This document shows positions 44,563-56,634 of a stretch of 64,000 nt of DNA, piece after piece (the first letter of the stretch is position 1; each line of letters starts with the position of its first letter). The DNA is taken from NCBI RefSeq assembly GCF_026151205.1, contig NC_087072.1, positions 16,693,669 to 16,757,668 of the forward strand, in the 5' to 3' direction. A program made the position numbers and the translations under genes. The notes below the pieces were generated by a model that saw only the letters and a program-made list of their open reading frames with translations, ran no database searches and was not told the DNA's origin. The stretch is from Bolinopsis microptera (lineage: Eukaryota > Ctenophora > Tentaculata > Lobata > Bolinopsidae).

Positions 44563-47500
44563 ACTCTAGTAGCAGAGCATAGTTGAGTGTGCACTTCGAT
44601 GTACACGATTTCTGACAACACAGGGTTGTTTGTTAGGTCATTCTAAACCAAAATCGTTTAGGTGGACAATTTGTTTCGCTAGAGACAACCCTACAGGGCA
44701 AATTTTCTAAATTACCCTCAGTCGCGTATACGGGATTTTCGTATTTCGGCTCCTGAAGGTCATAAAGACTTCATTTTTAGCTTAAAATTACCGCAATGGC
44801 CACATTTATATACAACTTATTAATCAATATATGGTCTAAAATTGTTTGTTTCCGAGATATCTGCAAAAAACTAATTTTAAGCTCAGGCGTAGGCACAAAT
44901 TTCATCAAATTTGTATCTCAGCTTCTGAAGGTCTTAGAGCCTCAAACTTTAGCTTAAAATGACTGAAATGCACATGTTTATATTGACACTATAAAGGTCA
45001 TAAAGGCCCAAAATGCTTACTTCTGGAAAAAATCCAGAAAAACCGATTTTCACTGGGGCAATGAAAAAAATCTACTCTAGAAGCTAATTGAAATCGAGTA
45101 TGCAGTTTGGTGTCGACAACTTTTCTAGAAACCAGGTCCTTTGTAAGGTCATTCTGGATCAGAATTGATAAGGTACGCAATTTCTATCAGTAGTTCCAAC
45201 CCTAGGGGGGAAATTTCTAAATTACCCTCAGGTGCAAATATATAACTTTTGTATCTCGGCTTCTGAACGTTGTAGGGGCCTCTCTTTTAAGCTTTTAGCT
45301 CAAACTAACTGCAAAGGCCACATTTACATAAAAGCTATAAAGCAACATAGGGTTTATAGTGCTTAGTTTTGGAGATATTCATTAAAAACTGTTTTAACTT
45401 TCGTGCATCCTAAAATAGTAACATCAAACATGTACTTAATTTTGGTATCCCGGGCTAAAAAAGTCTTACAGACACTTTACTTGCAGCACAGCAAAAGTTC
45501 AGCATGAACAAATTCAGGTAATATTTATGAAGCAACACAATTTAGTTTCAGAAGCCCCCTTCAGCTATCTTGTCTTATACCCAAATGTATACGTCTAACC
45601 ATCTCTCTGGTTACTTCGAACTACTTCAATCCCCAAATTTATACATGAACATCTAACTATCTCGTTATAGTTACTACAAGTTGGGCTCTCTCCAGTACTG
45701 TTTGACTATTATGGCTAATCAACTTCAATCCCACCTCATGAAGTAGAATCTACTTCTAGTTTCCTTTAATTCTGCTACCTCTATGCCATGCCTATTCTAC
45801 CCAGCTACCACCAACACGTTATAATTGTAGCTCTTTCTAGCAACCTCTGAATGCTACCTCCTGCTCTATTATACAGGTACCATCAGTGGGCAGAATCCAC
45901 CAATTCCAGCTCTTTTCACGTACTTCGGCTACATCTATTTAGCTACTACTGCAAGGCCGCCTGGCCCCTCCAACTTCTGCTCTTTCTAGCAAACTTAACT
46001 TAAGCTACTTCTTGCCTTTTATAGCACCACCAGCAACAATTTATTTTGACTCTTTCCGGCTGACTCAGCTGCATTCAACAATTTCCAGCTCATTGAGGAA
46101 GAGGAAACCTGCTATTTCTAGCAAATTCTGAATGCTACTTTCTGCTCTATCTAGCTTCCACCAACACCCACTAATTGTTGTTCAGCTACCACTAGCACCT
46201 GCAAATTCTAGCCCTATCCAGCACACTTAGACTACCTTATGCTATATCCAGATAGCACAAGCACCCTCAAATTCTAGCTGGAGCCTGGAGGTAGCCTAAA
46301 TTAGATAAAAACAGATAGAATTTGAGAGTGCTCAACCAACTGAATAAGGATGGATGTAGCCCGAAGTAGCTAGAAGAAGCTAAAATTTGTGGGTACCGTT
46401 TGCTAGTGTTAGCTGGATAGAGCAGAAAGTAGTCTGAGGTTGCTGGAATTAGTGCTAGAATTTGCAGGTTCTGTTGATCCGTGATAGCTGAACAGAGTAG
46501 AGTAAGTCTGAGGTTGCTGAATAGGGCTAGAATTTGCAGGTGCTAATAGTAGCATAACAACAATTATTGGATGTTGGTGGAAGCTAGATAGATCAGGAAG
46601 TAGCATTCAGAGATTGCTACAAAGAGCTAGAGTGGGGATAGCAGAATTGAAGGAAACTAGAAGTAGATTCTACTACATAAGGTTGGATTGGAGTTGATTA
46701 GCCATAATAGCCAAACAGTACTGGAGAGAGCCCAACTTATGTTAAGACTGGGATCCGGGCTTAATCCCGATCCCTAATCCCGGTTTCGGTCTTAATCCCG
46801 GTCCCGGCACTTTTTCCCAGTCCCAGTCCCGGCAAAAAAAGCGGTCCCGTTCGAGCCTTGGCTTTAACGAGATAGAAGCAACAAGAGAGATCGTCAGATG
46901 TATAAATTTGGGGATAAGACAAGATAGCTGAAGGGGGCTTCTGAAACTAAATTGTGTTGCTTCATAAATATTATCTGAATTTGTTCATGCTGAACTTTTG
47001 CTGTGCTGCAAGTAAAGTGTCTGTAAGACTTTTTTAGCCCGGGATACCAAAATTAAGTACATGTTTGATGTTACTATTTTAGGATACACGAAAGTTAAAA
47101 CAGTTTTTAATGAATATCTCCAAAACTAAGCACTATAAACCCTATGTTGCTTTATAGCTTTTATGTAAATGTGGCCTTTGCAGTTAGTTTGAGCTAAAAG
47201 CTTAAAAGAGAGGCCCCTACAACGTTCAGAAGCCGAGATACAAAAGTTATATATTTGCACCTGAGGGTAATTTAGAAATTTCCCCCCTAGGGTTGGAACT
47301 ACTGATAGAAATTGCGTACCTTATCAATTCTGATCCAGAATGACCTTACAAAGGACCTGGTTTCTAGAAAAGTTGTCGACACCAAACTGCATACTCGATT
47401 TCAATTAGCTTCTAGAGTAGATTTTTTTCATTGCCCCAGTGAAAATCGGTTTTTCTGGATTTTTTCCAGAAGTAAGCATTTGGGCCTTTATGACCTTTAT

Positions 47501-47928
47501 AGTGTCAATATAAACATGTGCATTTCAGTCATTTTAAGCTAAAGTTTGAGGCTCTAAGACCTTCAGAAGCTGAGATACAAATTTGATGAAATTTGTGCCT
47601 ACGCCTGAGCTTAAAATTAGTTTTTTGCAGATATCTCGGAAACAAACAATTTTAGACCATATATTGATTAATAAGTTGTATATAAATGTGGCCATTGCGG
47701 TAATTTTAAGCTAAAAATGAAGTCTTTATGACCTTCAGGAGCCGAAATACGAAAATCCCGTATACGCGACTGAGGGTAATTTAGAAAATTTGCCCTGTAG
47801 GGTTGTCTCTAGCGAAACAAATTGTCCACCTAAACGATTTTGGTTTAGAATGACCTAACAAACAACCCTGTGTTGTCAGAAATCGTGTACATCGAAGTGC
47901 ACACTCAACTATGCTCTGCTACTAGAGT
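44563..47928. mobile_element. 3.4 kb giant foldback element
   Basis: The ends are actctagtagcagagc and its reverse complement. The outer 1 kb arms (44563-45560 and 46915-47928) look almost identical, and a less exact inverted match continues inward to about 46250. The two 60-76 codon ORFs at 45180-44998 and 47312-47542 are mirror copies of each other and not genes. The right arm is interrupted at about 46742-46866 by a GC-rich block. Target duplication is not clear. Confidence 0.85.
46742..46866. repeat. GC-rich tcccggt-type repeat inserted in foldback arm
   Basis: About 125 bases of degenerate repeats of aatcccggtcccgg, which have no mirror in the left arm. The uninterrupted left arm reads straight across the same point (45660-45690). 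A later insertion is the simplest explanation. Confidence 0.6.
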
Positions 47929-48779
47929 AAACTAAAACTGGCGCTGAGGGAGTTGATCCTGGAAAGGGTACCAAGGTACAGCCTACGGAATTATTAGAGG
48001 CCCATTGTTCTTAAAACTGACTGGTATTTCAGGAATGTGTTTGAGCACATATTATATTTGTGTAAGACTGCTGTCCTTAATTCCTCGATGTCTCCTGATC
48101 GGCTGATCTGATCTGGAATGGTTTGACAAAGGCAAGTAGAAACAATAGGGGTTGCCAATAATGCGGCAATTTGTTTATGTGGCAACCTTATGGTCCAGTC
48201 ATACCCTACTGGGTATCGATTGAGGTTTTTAAACAAAGCGGACAACAAAGCAATTACATGTTGCAGAAACTTCGGGGATGTTTCGATGCGATTGTGAACG
48301 AGGTTGTTTCTAATTCTAGGAACATAGATTAACACTAACAGGATTAACCGGATTAACAGGATTAAATTTACCACGAGAAACACGAGAGATAGATAAATAG
48401 CTACACTGTTTCGTTAGTGAGTTAAAAATCTTTTTGTTGATCCAAGCCTGCTCTAATGAACAATATCAGCTAGACAGAGATTCTGCAAGATACCTCATAC
48501 AATTTGTCCCTAAATAAATTTTTATAAATTCTGCCGTCCTAACTAGCATTTCACAGTTACAAATCGCGATGGAGCCAGTAGCTCGACAGCAATTATTCTT
48601 ATATAATTAACAATCTTTATATGTTTCCGATGCTGATGTAAAATGTAACAATATATGAATTTACAATCTTCGGTCACTATGTAACATTTTAGTTTTACAA
48701 ATTGCAGAGGTTTATCATTTGGCTGCAAATAAAACAATTGTATTTTGCGAAGCTAAAACAAGAAAATACACATGTTCAG

Positions 48780-49045
48780 AATAATTGTGACGGTAAAACA
48801 ACAATATAAAACTGTTGCCAATAAGGCAACAGTCTTTTTATGCGGCGAACTTATGGTCCCGTCCAATAATACCCCACATGAAGGTATCAATTGAGGTTTT
48901 AAAACAAAGCGGACAACAAAGCAATTACATTTTGCAGCTTGACCAGCAAGTGCTGTTGAAAAGTCTTTGCTTTGCTGACCTACTTGAACGAGGGACTCAA
49001 TATCAGTTTCTATGTCATTTAAAGATTTAGCTAAAATCAAAGCAA
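48780..49045 (-). pseudogene. Exon-like remnant of unknown gene
   Basis: After an acceptor-like ttgattttag comes an open stretch with helical composition, SLNDIETDIESLVQVGQQ then KDFSTALAGQAAKC. The adjacent sequence repeats at 48160-48290 in broken form. It faintly recalls the BORC subunit 7 style of short helical protein (L-x-GQAA), but this is only a resemblance. No companion exons were found. Confidence 0.25.
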
Positions 49046-49319
49046 TGACATCATTATTTAAGCGTCACTGATTATTTGACGTGATCTAATCTCCGTGGGA
49101 GCCAGATAAGGGGGGTTCTTGAAGACCCTTCTTTAAGAGTCTTTCTAAAGTGTGGACATGGAATCTAATGAATTCTAAAGAGTCCAGCTCTCATTCTCGA
49201 TCCAGAGTCCAGCCCATTTGCACGATAAGGTCGAGGTTTCGGGAATCTTCTAGCTGATTATTGCAGGCATGGAAACATGAAGAAGGTTGCTGTTGTAACT
49301 TGCTGATATCAGGTGTGGC

Positions 49320-52300
49320 TTATCCAATGTATGAGATAAGGTAGGATAACAGAGCAGACTGAAGATAAGAACCTTGCATAAAATGTTGGAAATAAACTCA
49401 ATTCATAAACAGCGTGAAATCGATATGAAGAAACGAAATTGAATAGTCGGACTAAAAAAGCTTTTGTGACTTACAGGTAGATTATAGATGATAGAGAAGG
49501 ACACGACGCCTAACAGCTGTGCGATACCCGCCAATATCATCTTGGGTTTGTTGGGTGATTTCCAGACGAACTTGACTGTTTTAACTTTCACGTCGATCTC
49601 TGGAAACTCGGTGGAAACTCGACTGAAGGGAGGTTAGCGGTCGGTGTTAAAGGTACTGCTACAATGCTCAATATTGGGCAATATCTGTCACTTTATAAGC
49701 TGCACCATATTATCAGCTGCCTGCTGCACAAATACAAAACTCACCCCTATAATTTTATGTAGCTGTATACTAAATTGTAATACTTTGCATATGTGCAGTT
49801 CGTGTAACAGTCGTACTAAGGTACTCTAGAAGGTAATCAAAAATTAAAAATAAGAAAGAAAACTCACATGGGCTCGTCAATTTCAGGGTTCTCGTTAGGG
49901 TCGGCTCGGCCGAAACCAGCTGGTCTTTGTTCAGCTTGCGGTTTTGTCATGACCTCTATCTCCAGCTTTATCCTACCTGTCTTGTACAGGAAGCCGTCTA
50001 TCTTCTTGTACATTGGCCACCAACCTATGGAGGGGATCTGGTGAAAATGTAGATTCGACTTTGGTAATCATTTTAATGAACTTAAAGGGCTTGTTTATCA
50101 CAACAATCTAAATTCAATGATATGTATAATGTATATCATGAAAACAATCGAGTTAGGGACACGTCAATTGAAAAACCTTGAGATTTTTTCTTCTTGAAAA
50201 GATTGAGGTATTGAATCTTGGGCGGTCTGGGAGGTGGCTCTTCCTCTTCACCTTCTTCCTCTTCTGCAAAAGGGTCCTGGAAAATATAACCATATTAATT
50301 CTGGATAAAATCCACATTACCTAATTAAAGAACTAAATTGTGTTTGAGGTCGACGAACTAACAAATATTAAAGTAAATGGCACCATAAAATTAAATATAT
50401 TCAAATAACCGGGGTGGGAGGGGGAGGCTCTTCATAGCCAGGTATCATTTCCATGACGCCCCACTCCTCTTTAGGCTGACCACGAGGTAAATATGTGAGG
50501 TCCAAGTGAAGAAAAGCGTACGGCTCCGGGGCAACTGAGGGGTCTCCATCCACTACACTTATAGTCAGAATGGGATCCAACAGTTGATCTTCTATCTGGG
50601 AAGGTGGAGTCGAGAGATATTAACTACTCTACTTCATAAGCGTTATACTTATTAGCACTTTTAAAACAGAATAGTGAATATGCATACTGAATTTTCCAAA
50701 TGCACTTCCAAATTGAACTAAAAGTTCCTCTAAAATTAACTTTATAGGGCCCACCTCTCCAGGAATGCATCTCTTCCTGTCCAGGAAAGCGTATCCGAAC
50801 CTAAAGAGGAACCTCCAGTTGAAAGCTCCGTTGCCGTTCACCGCTGAGGGATGTATTTCTGAAACTTGTGCTTCTGGGTCTCCAGCAAACTGGCTGAAAA
50901 CAGACCACGTGATTTGAGATGAAGAGAGAGAGATAGTTATAATATGTAGAAAATAAAGTGAAATTAATGCAAATTATGAAACAAGTTATTCTAGCAAGTA
51001 ATACAGTAAAACCTCGCATCACTGCGGAATTTGGGGAAAGGATTCACCCGCGGCAAATCCTTAAATCGGGATTTGCGGTAAATCGGGGCGCAGTAAATCG
51101 GGTTTTACTTTAGTGACAAGACCCACCCTCTAATCATAAGATCGTGGAGAGTGTCCGAGTCAGGCTTTAGAGGGGGCACCTCCTCAACCGTTTCAACATC
51201 AGTGACATCAAACACGATCAGTCGAAGCTCCATATCAACGGGGAGAGGAGGGTCTATGTTCATAGGTTCAGGGGGACTCAGCATGTAAGGGAATATGTCT
51301 GTAAACATCAACATTTTTCCCTGCGGTACTCCTGAAGGAAGAAAAAGTTTTATAATTAAACGGCACCTAAATAAAAATTAAAAAATTCTAATTCTGAGGC
51401 ATATCAATATTTAAGTTTCAAAATCTAAGTCGGTTCTACACACACAAATACTTATTACTACTTGAAGAAGGCTAACTTCTCAGTGTCGTATGCGACCCTC
51501 TTAAAAAGTTAAAACAGTGATAAACTGACCAGGCATGACAGGGTTGATAAGTTTTCTCTTCTCAGCGTAGTCTCTTACCAGGCCCAACTCTAGCAGCACA
51601 TACAGGGCTGTCCTCTCTTTTAAGGGTCCCCATATTGCTGTATCCTCAAAATTCTCCTTGTGTTTCTCTGATAGAGTGATCGAAATTAACTAACCAGAAA
51701 TTAACATATCGTATATTTTCAAAGCGGGCCTTTTTATAAGCTTTTCAAAAATATGAACGCACGACCAGGTGTTAGCTTACCAAACTCTGATATGGTGTAC
51801 ATTTCGTCATTGATTACACAGTTGGTTCCATCTTCAGCATAGGATGGCAGGGGGATAGTGTTAGCTGTACAGAACTCATCTAGAATCTGAGTGGGCAACA
51901 TGAAGTCTCTCCACTTGTGTGGTCCAGAACTGGGGGGGATATAAGGTAGATGTTTGGTAAAATATTGATTTAAACTTAGCACGAGACGTAAAGCTAAAGT
52001 CCGGACAGTCATATGAAAATAAATTCAGTTTTTTGTTTAACCGCTTTCTACGCAGCCAGTATTCACATCAAAATACACTCAAACTAGCTGACAAAAGTCC
52101 ACAACATTCCCTGAAACTCACATCATATATCGTTCAGTTAGCCCACAGATCGGACGTTTGATAGAGAGGAACCTGTCCTCCAGATCCACCTTAGTCTGAC
52201 CTATCAGGGCGTCCCTGCCTTCATCAGTTGATTCAGAGTCAATGATAGCCACCTGCAGCTCAGGATAGTTCGGTATATACGTGTCCATGTTGTAGATCCT

Positions 52301-53202
52301 GGTGGTAAGCTGGAGTTATTAACGGCTATGTGTATTAATTGAACCGGTCAGAAAATAGAGATCAGGATCTGGAGAATAAAGCATAAGATTAGATTACTTG
52401 AGTAAGTTTAGTGTCACAGTTAAGATAAATGTTTGGGTTAGGGTTATTGTATGGATTCCTGAGAACATTGTTCATTTTTGGGATATCAAAAGTTCTGTTA
52501 CACATGATATCATTGAACAGCAACCCATAATTTAGATTACAGTACTCGCCTGTTCAGAAAGAAATATATAATCGTGATAGTAATCACACCACAAGATGGC
52601 TACTTCGAATTTGAAACATATGGTGACTGTAAGCTTGTTTGTGTTAACTCTATATTTCTAGCAAATCAGTGTGATTTCATGTAATTGAAAGTTGGACGGC
52701 TGGCCAGGTGGAGTGACCATTGGAAAATATTTCATGTCTGTGAAGTGATTTGACACAGTTTTTAAAAAAAGCTATCCCTCACAGCTAACACTGCCATGTT
52801 TTGATAACGTTTTTGTTTGTTATTCCGAAACAATGGAATTGGACATTCATAGCAAAACCTATTTAGTTTTTTTGTCCGTTAAAAAAACAAGTATCATTTC
52901 GACTGATTTAATTGTAGTTAGTATGCACTATGCATCAGTAACATGGTAACTTACTTGCAGAATCTTGGGTTCCTATTCCTCTTCATCAAACTGGTGGTAT
53001 CAGCAATAGTTTTAGGACCGAGAGTCACAGATATAAAGGGGTCACATGTTTTATCCTTGAGTCTAGATGGTGTAGCTAGTCCTATCGCTTGTAGAGCGTA
53101 CAGTCGGACGGATATGCGAATACTTCCCGCGGTCGGGACAGAACCATAAATCAAATCCCTGTCGTCGCCATCGTTAGATAGCTCGTATATTCTGAACGAT
53201 CC
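49320..53202 (-). CDS. Ferlin C, C-terminal C2F-C2G-TM only
   Basis: Exons, 5' to 3': 53202-52955 (GSFRIYELSNDGDD, KTCDPFISVTLGPK), 52298-52122, 51929-51781 (PHKWRDFMLPTQIL), 51667-51530, 51331-51127, 50893-50755 (GNGAFNWRFLFRFGY), 50595-50410, about 50278-50155, 50037-49868 (IGWWPMYKKIDG), 49622-49475 (membrane helix MILAGIAQLLGVVSFSIIY) and 49358-49320 (SALLSYLISYIG, stop). Most phases join; the 50278-50155 donor is doubtful (gtgtcc keeps frame, an earlier gt does not). It differs clearly from ferlin B, so it is an old paralog. I could find no start exon or N-terminal domains upstream: either a 5'-truncated copy or a short ferlin with an unseen first exon. Confidence 0.82.
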
Positions 53203-55108
53203 CTGAAAATATGGTGTTAGATCAGTGAATCGGTGTATCGGCCCATATTTGGACGGTCATTTTTCAGCGCTGATGCCATTATTAAGATTAGGACTAGCTA
53301 GTTTAGTTCCAGGTCCAGAAGTCAGTCGTTAGTGCAGTGTTCATTCACCCTCCCGGAATGCTCATTCTTTTATGTGCGTCGTTTCTCTTCACAATGCACT
53401 GCCAATGTAAATCCTTTGTAACTGTTCTAAAACTATACCTACGGATTAAACAAGCAGGGGAACAGGAACAGGTGCAACTATACCTGCATCCTCGTAACGG
53501 TTGGCAAAGATTACCTCACACGTAGTTTCCTAGCATACCATTAGTAAAGCATATTTTGTCTCGCCTTTTATCGGCCAGAGCCAAAACCAGCCAGCTTTGA
53601 AAAGATCTTGATCCCTAAACCCTTTATAACAAGTATTATGTCCTCCTAGTATTAGTTTAGCATATTCAGATTTGTCCCTCGCCCAATGCCCAGATCTAAA
53701 ACTGGACACTTTTGGAGAAATCTTCAAGTTGGCTTAGTAAACATTTAATTTTAGGCAGTGAGTTCCATGTCGATTGTCTATGAGCAGTGTTCATTCTATG
53801 TTAATGGGCGCTTACCATTAGTTTAGCATATTCAGATAAATTCCTCGCCCAACGCTCAGACCCAAAACTGGCCAGAGTTGTCTTAGAGTTGTACCTCACC
53901 TTTGGTGTTTACTCCCGATTTCTGCTAATGCAAATCTAGATTTACCGCGGATGTTTTCCTCCGGGTAAAATTGCTAAAACTGTTTTTGGTCTAACTCTAA
54001 GGGGTCGTTCACATATTAGTATTACGTAATCAGCCGAGGGGGGATGGGGGGTTTCTAAATGATTACGCTAGTGTAATTTTGACACGATGGCTACTCTTAA
54101 CGCGAATTATTTGCTGTCCGAATTAAGACTAATTATATATTTAGAATTTGCAGTATATTATGGTCTTCAACCGTGGGTATAAGGGAAACTGTAACTTAGT
54201 TTCAAATAAATTCCGCATTATTAAATGCAGATTTGCCCGAAAAGGAGATTTGTGCATATTGAGCAGAAAAATAAAACGTTGGAGACTAAGAATTTTATAT
54301 ATTACTTTAGTCATCCCAACGATACATAATGTCAGACCAACCTGATGTAAATTTGACTCGTTTAAATTTTGGGAATGGCTACAAATGATCTTTACACTTT
54401 TACAGCACCTTTAAAACAGCTGTTCGTTCAACTTCAAATTATCCTCAAAATGAGCAGCTTCCGATAATTCCAGAGCGCACGTGTGACAAATCCCATGTTG
54501 CTATAAGACATTACCAATGAGTATTAAAGTAGTAATGTGCAATGTAACCTACGAGGGCAGCAGGTGATTATTGAATAGTAGTGGTGGTCGATTTTTCGAC
54601 GCGTCGTTGCCCGGGGACTATAGAAACGTATGCATATTACGTAGGCCAGCACACGACCTTCAGACAACGGACACAGCTGAGCTTTAATTGTGTATTACCC
54701 GGCGATCCGGACCTTAATTCTGCTGTAATTTTATATTTCTATATTGCGTATCCTATCGTAGGAAACTGCAGTCTATCGTTTTCCATATAAGATGAGGGAA
54801 AAAGGATATCGCGGTAGTGTTAATATCAAAATAAGTTTAACTATACCAAGCAGACGTTGTTAAACTTGGACAAAAGAGCAGTTAATATGACGAATTACCG
54901 CCAAAGTGTCGAGAAATTGACAGTAGTATGACATAACACTCGTCCGACATTATATTAGGGATTGATAAAACCACCTGCCCCTGCGGAGGGTACATTTCAT
55001 ATATGCGAATGTTGCTAGCTTTCGAGTTGCAACGACAGCTGAAGATTATCAGCTTTCTTTAATGCTAATTGAGATCTTAGAGCTACATCGCAGATTTTTC
55101 TTAAGCAG
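53203..55108. other. Gap between ferlin C 5' edge and palindromic element
   Basis: No ferlin exon could be found here, where C2E and the linker would be expected. A short direct repeat (53646-53706 and 53815-53873, ttagtttagcatattcaga) is present. Confidence 0.5.
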
Positions 55109-55923
55109 GTCCGTGCAACAACAAAAGAACCGTCTATGCAACGTCTATGCAACGTCCCTGCACAATGAACACTCTATGCACACTCCCTGCACGGTCAGTC
55201 TATGCAACGTCTATGCAACGTCTATGCAACGTCTATGCAACGTCCCTGCACAGTACCATATGAACACCGGCTACTAGCCGGCTACTAACCGGCTAGTAGC
55301 CACTTTTGTAATAACAGCTCCTCAACTTCACATTAACAACCGGCTACTAACCGGCACTTGAAAAGTGGTCACTAGCCGGCTACTAACCGGCTACTAGCCG
55401 GCTAGTGACCACAAAGTGGCTACTAACCGGCTACTAAGCGGTCACTAGCCGGCTATTAGCCGAGCTCTAAAGCAGACCTACTAGTAGCCGGTTCCAAACC
55501 GGCTACTAGCCGGCACTTAGAAAGTGGTCACTAGCCGGCTACTAACCGGCTACTAACCGGCTAGTAACCACCAAGTGGCTACTAACCGGCTACTAAACTT
55601 ACTTTTATTAAGCACGTTATTTGAAAGTAAGTTCCAAAATCGATTACAACATTTTTATGAAAAATAAAAAAATACTGAAAACTGATTACATTCAATTTCT
55701 TCGTGGTGGAGGAGCAGTGTAATTGTTTTTGGGCGCTAGGACGACGCCTTGGGTACAAAGGGTCCTAAGAGTGGCAAGATTACGGTTGCAGATCTCGTTT
55801 GCGAAGGTGTAAACACTAGGAAGTCTGACGTCTCGTAGTTGCAGCAGTGCGTGTTGGACACCTGGTAGGTCAACTTTTGCTGCTTCAGCGATACATCGCT
55901 TTCTTGAGAAGTGACTCCGAGAA

Positions 55924-56634
55924 ATGTGTATCTGCTCCAGAGCGGCTCCTCAACCTCCAGCTCCTCAACCTCCAGCTCCTCAACCTCCAGCTCCTCAACC
56001 TCCAGCTCCTCAACCTCCAGCTCCTCAACCTCCAGCTCCTCAACCTCCAGCTCCTCAACCTCCAGCTCCTCAACCTCCAGCTCCTCAACCTCCAGCTCCT
56101 CAACCTCCAGCTCCTCAACCTCCAGCTCCTCAACCTCCAGCTCCTCAACCTGCTCCTGCACAGCAACCTGTTACTGATCAACAACCTGCTCCCAATTCTC
56201 CTCAACCTCCTGCTCAGCAAGCTGCTCCTGGACACCAACCTGCTACTGATCAGCAACCTGCTCCCAATGCTGCTGCTCTGCCTACTGGTCGCAGAACGAG
56301 GCGGATATTTTCTTTAGACGGGGTTATAGCGGAATACGACGCCGTTGTGCAGCTAGTTAACTCTGGTCTCTCAAAGTCTGCCGCTCTGGAGCAGATACAC
56401 ATTTCTCGGAGTCACTTCTCAAGAAAGCGATGTATCGCTGAAGCAGCAAAAGTTGACCTACCAGGTGTCCAACACGCACTGCTGCAACTACGAGACGTCA
56501 GACTTCCTAGTGTTTACACCTTCGCAAACGAGATCTGCAACCGTAATCTTGCCACTCTTAGGACCCTTTGTACCCAAGGCGTCGTCCTAGCGCCCAAAAA
56601 CAATTACACTGCTCCTCCGCCACGAAGAAATTGA
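55924..56634 (+). CDS. Uncharacterised ORF inside palindromic element: QPPAP repeat plus HTH-like domain
   Basis: Intact 236-residue intronless ORF at the centre of an inverted-repeat element. Residues 1-8 are MCICSRAA; about 8-80 are tandem QPPAP (15-base repeat, roughly 13 copies); about 80-120 are Gln/Pro/Ala-rich. From residue 122 there is a folded-looking domain: RRTRRIFSLDGVIAEYDAVV, then GLSKSAALEQIHISRSHFSR, a plausible helix-turn-helix, then a Leu-rich helical tail ending in basic PPPRRN. The C-terminal codons lie in the right inverted arm. The left arm carries the mirror copy on the other strand, cut off by a stop in the repeat. The likely role is DNA binding linked to the element, by inference only. 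I do not recognise the family and see no transposase catalytic residues. Confidence 0.5.
   Translation: MCICSRAAPQPPAPQPPAPQPPAPQPPAPQPPAPQPPAPQPPAPQPPAPQPPAPQPPAPQPPAPQPPAPQPPAPQPAPAQQPVTDQQPAPNSPQPPAQQAAPGHQPATDQQPAPNAAALPTGRRTRRIFSLDGVIAEYDAVVQLVNSGLSKSAALEQIHISRSHFSRKRCIAEAAKVDLPGVQHALLQLRDVRLPSVYTFANEICNRNLATLRTLCTQGVVLAPKNNYTAPPPRRN
55944..56150 (+). repeat. 15-base coding minisatellite (QPPAP)
   Basis: About 14 nearly perfect copies of ctcctcaacctccag, in frame in the ORF at 55924-56634. All three plus-strand frames and two minus-strand frames stay open through it, which produces several shadow ORFs. Confidence 0.95.

Larger units (their letters stand above)
43160..48775. repeat. Dispersed duplicate copies at 43160-43490 and 48415-48775
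   Basis: Two diverged direct copies of about 340 bases sharing gttgatccaa, gctctaatgaacaa, agctagacagagatt, catttcacagttacaaatcg, tatatgaatttacaatc and aaataaaacaattg. They lie either side of the giant foldback. A second small pair (48160-48290 and 48810-48945) shares aaagcggacaacaaagcaa. I cannot name the source. Confidence 0.75.

Noticed and set aside
44998-47542. Two mirror ORFs beginning MRTLSILIQNDL
   Set aside because: Identical because they lie in the two arms of the foldback; no homology or gene structure.
55736-56256. Overlapping ORFs on both strands rich in EVEEL, RLRSW, STSSS or LLNLQ
   Set aside because: Frame shadows of the 15-base repeat; only the QPPAP frame continues into a domain-like sequence.
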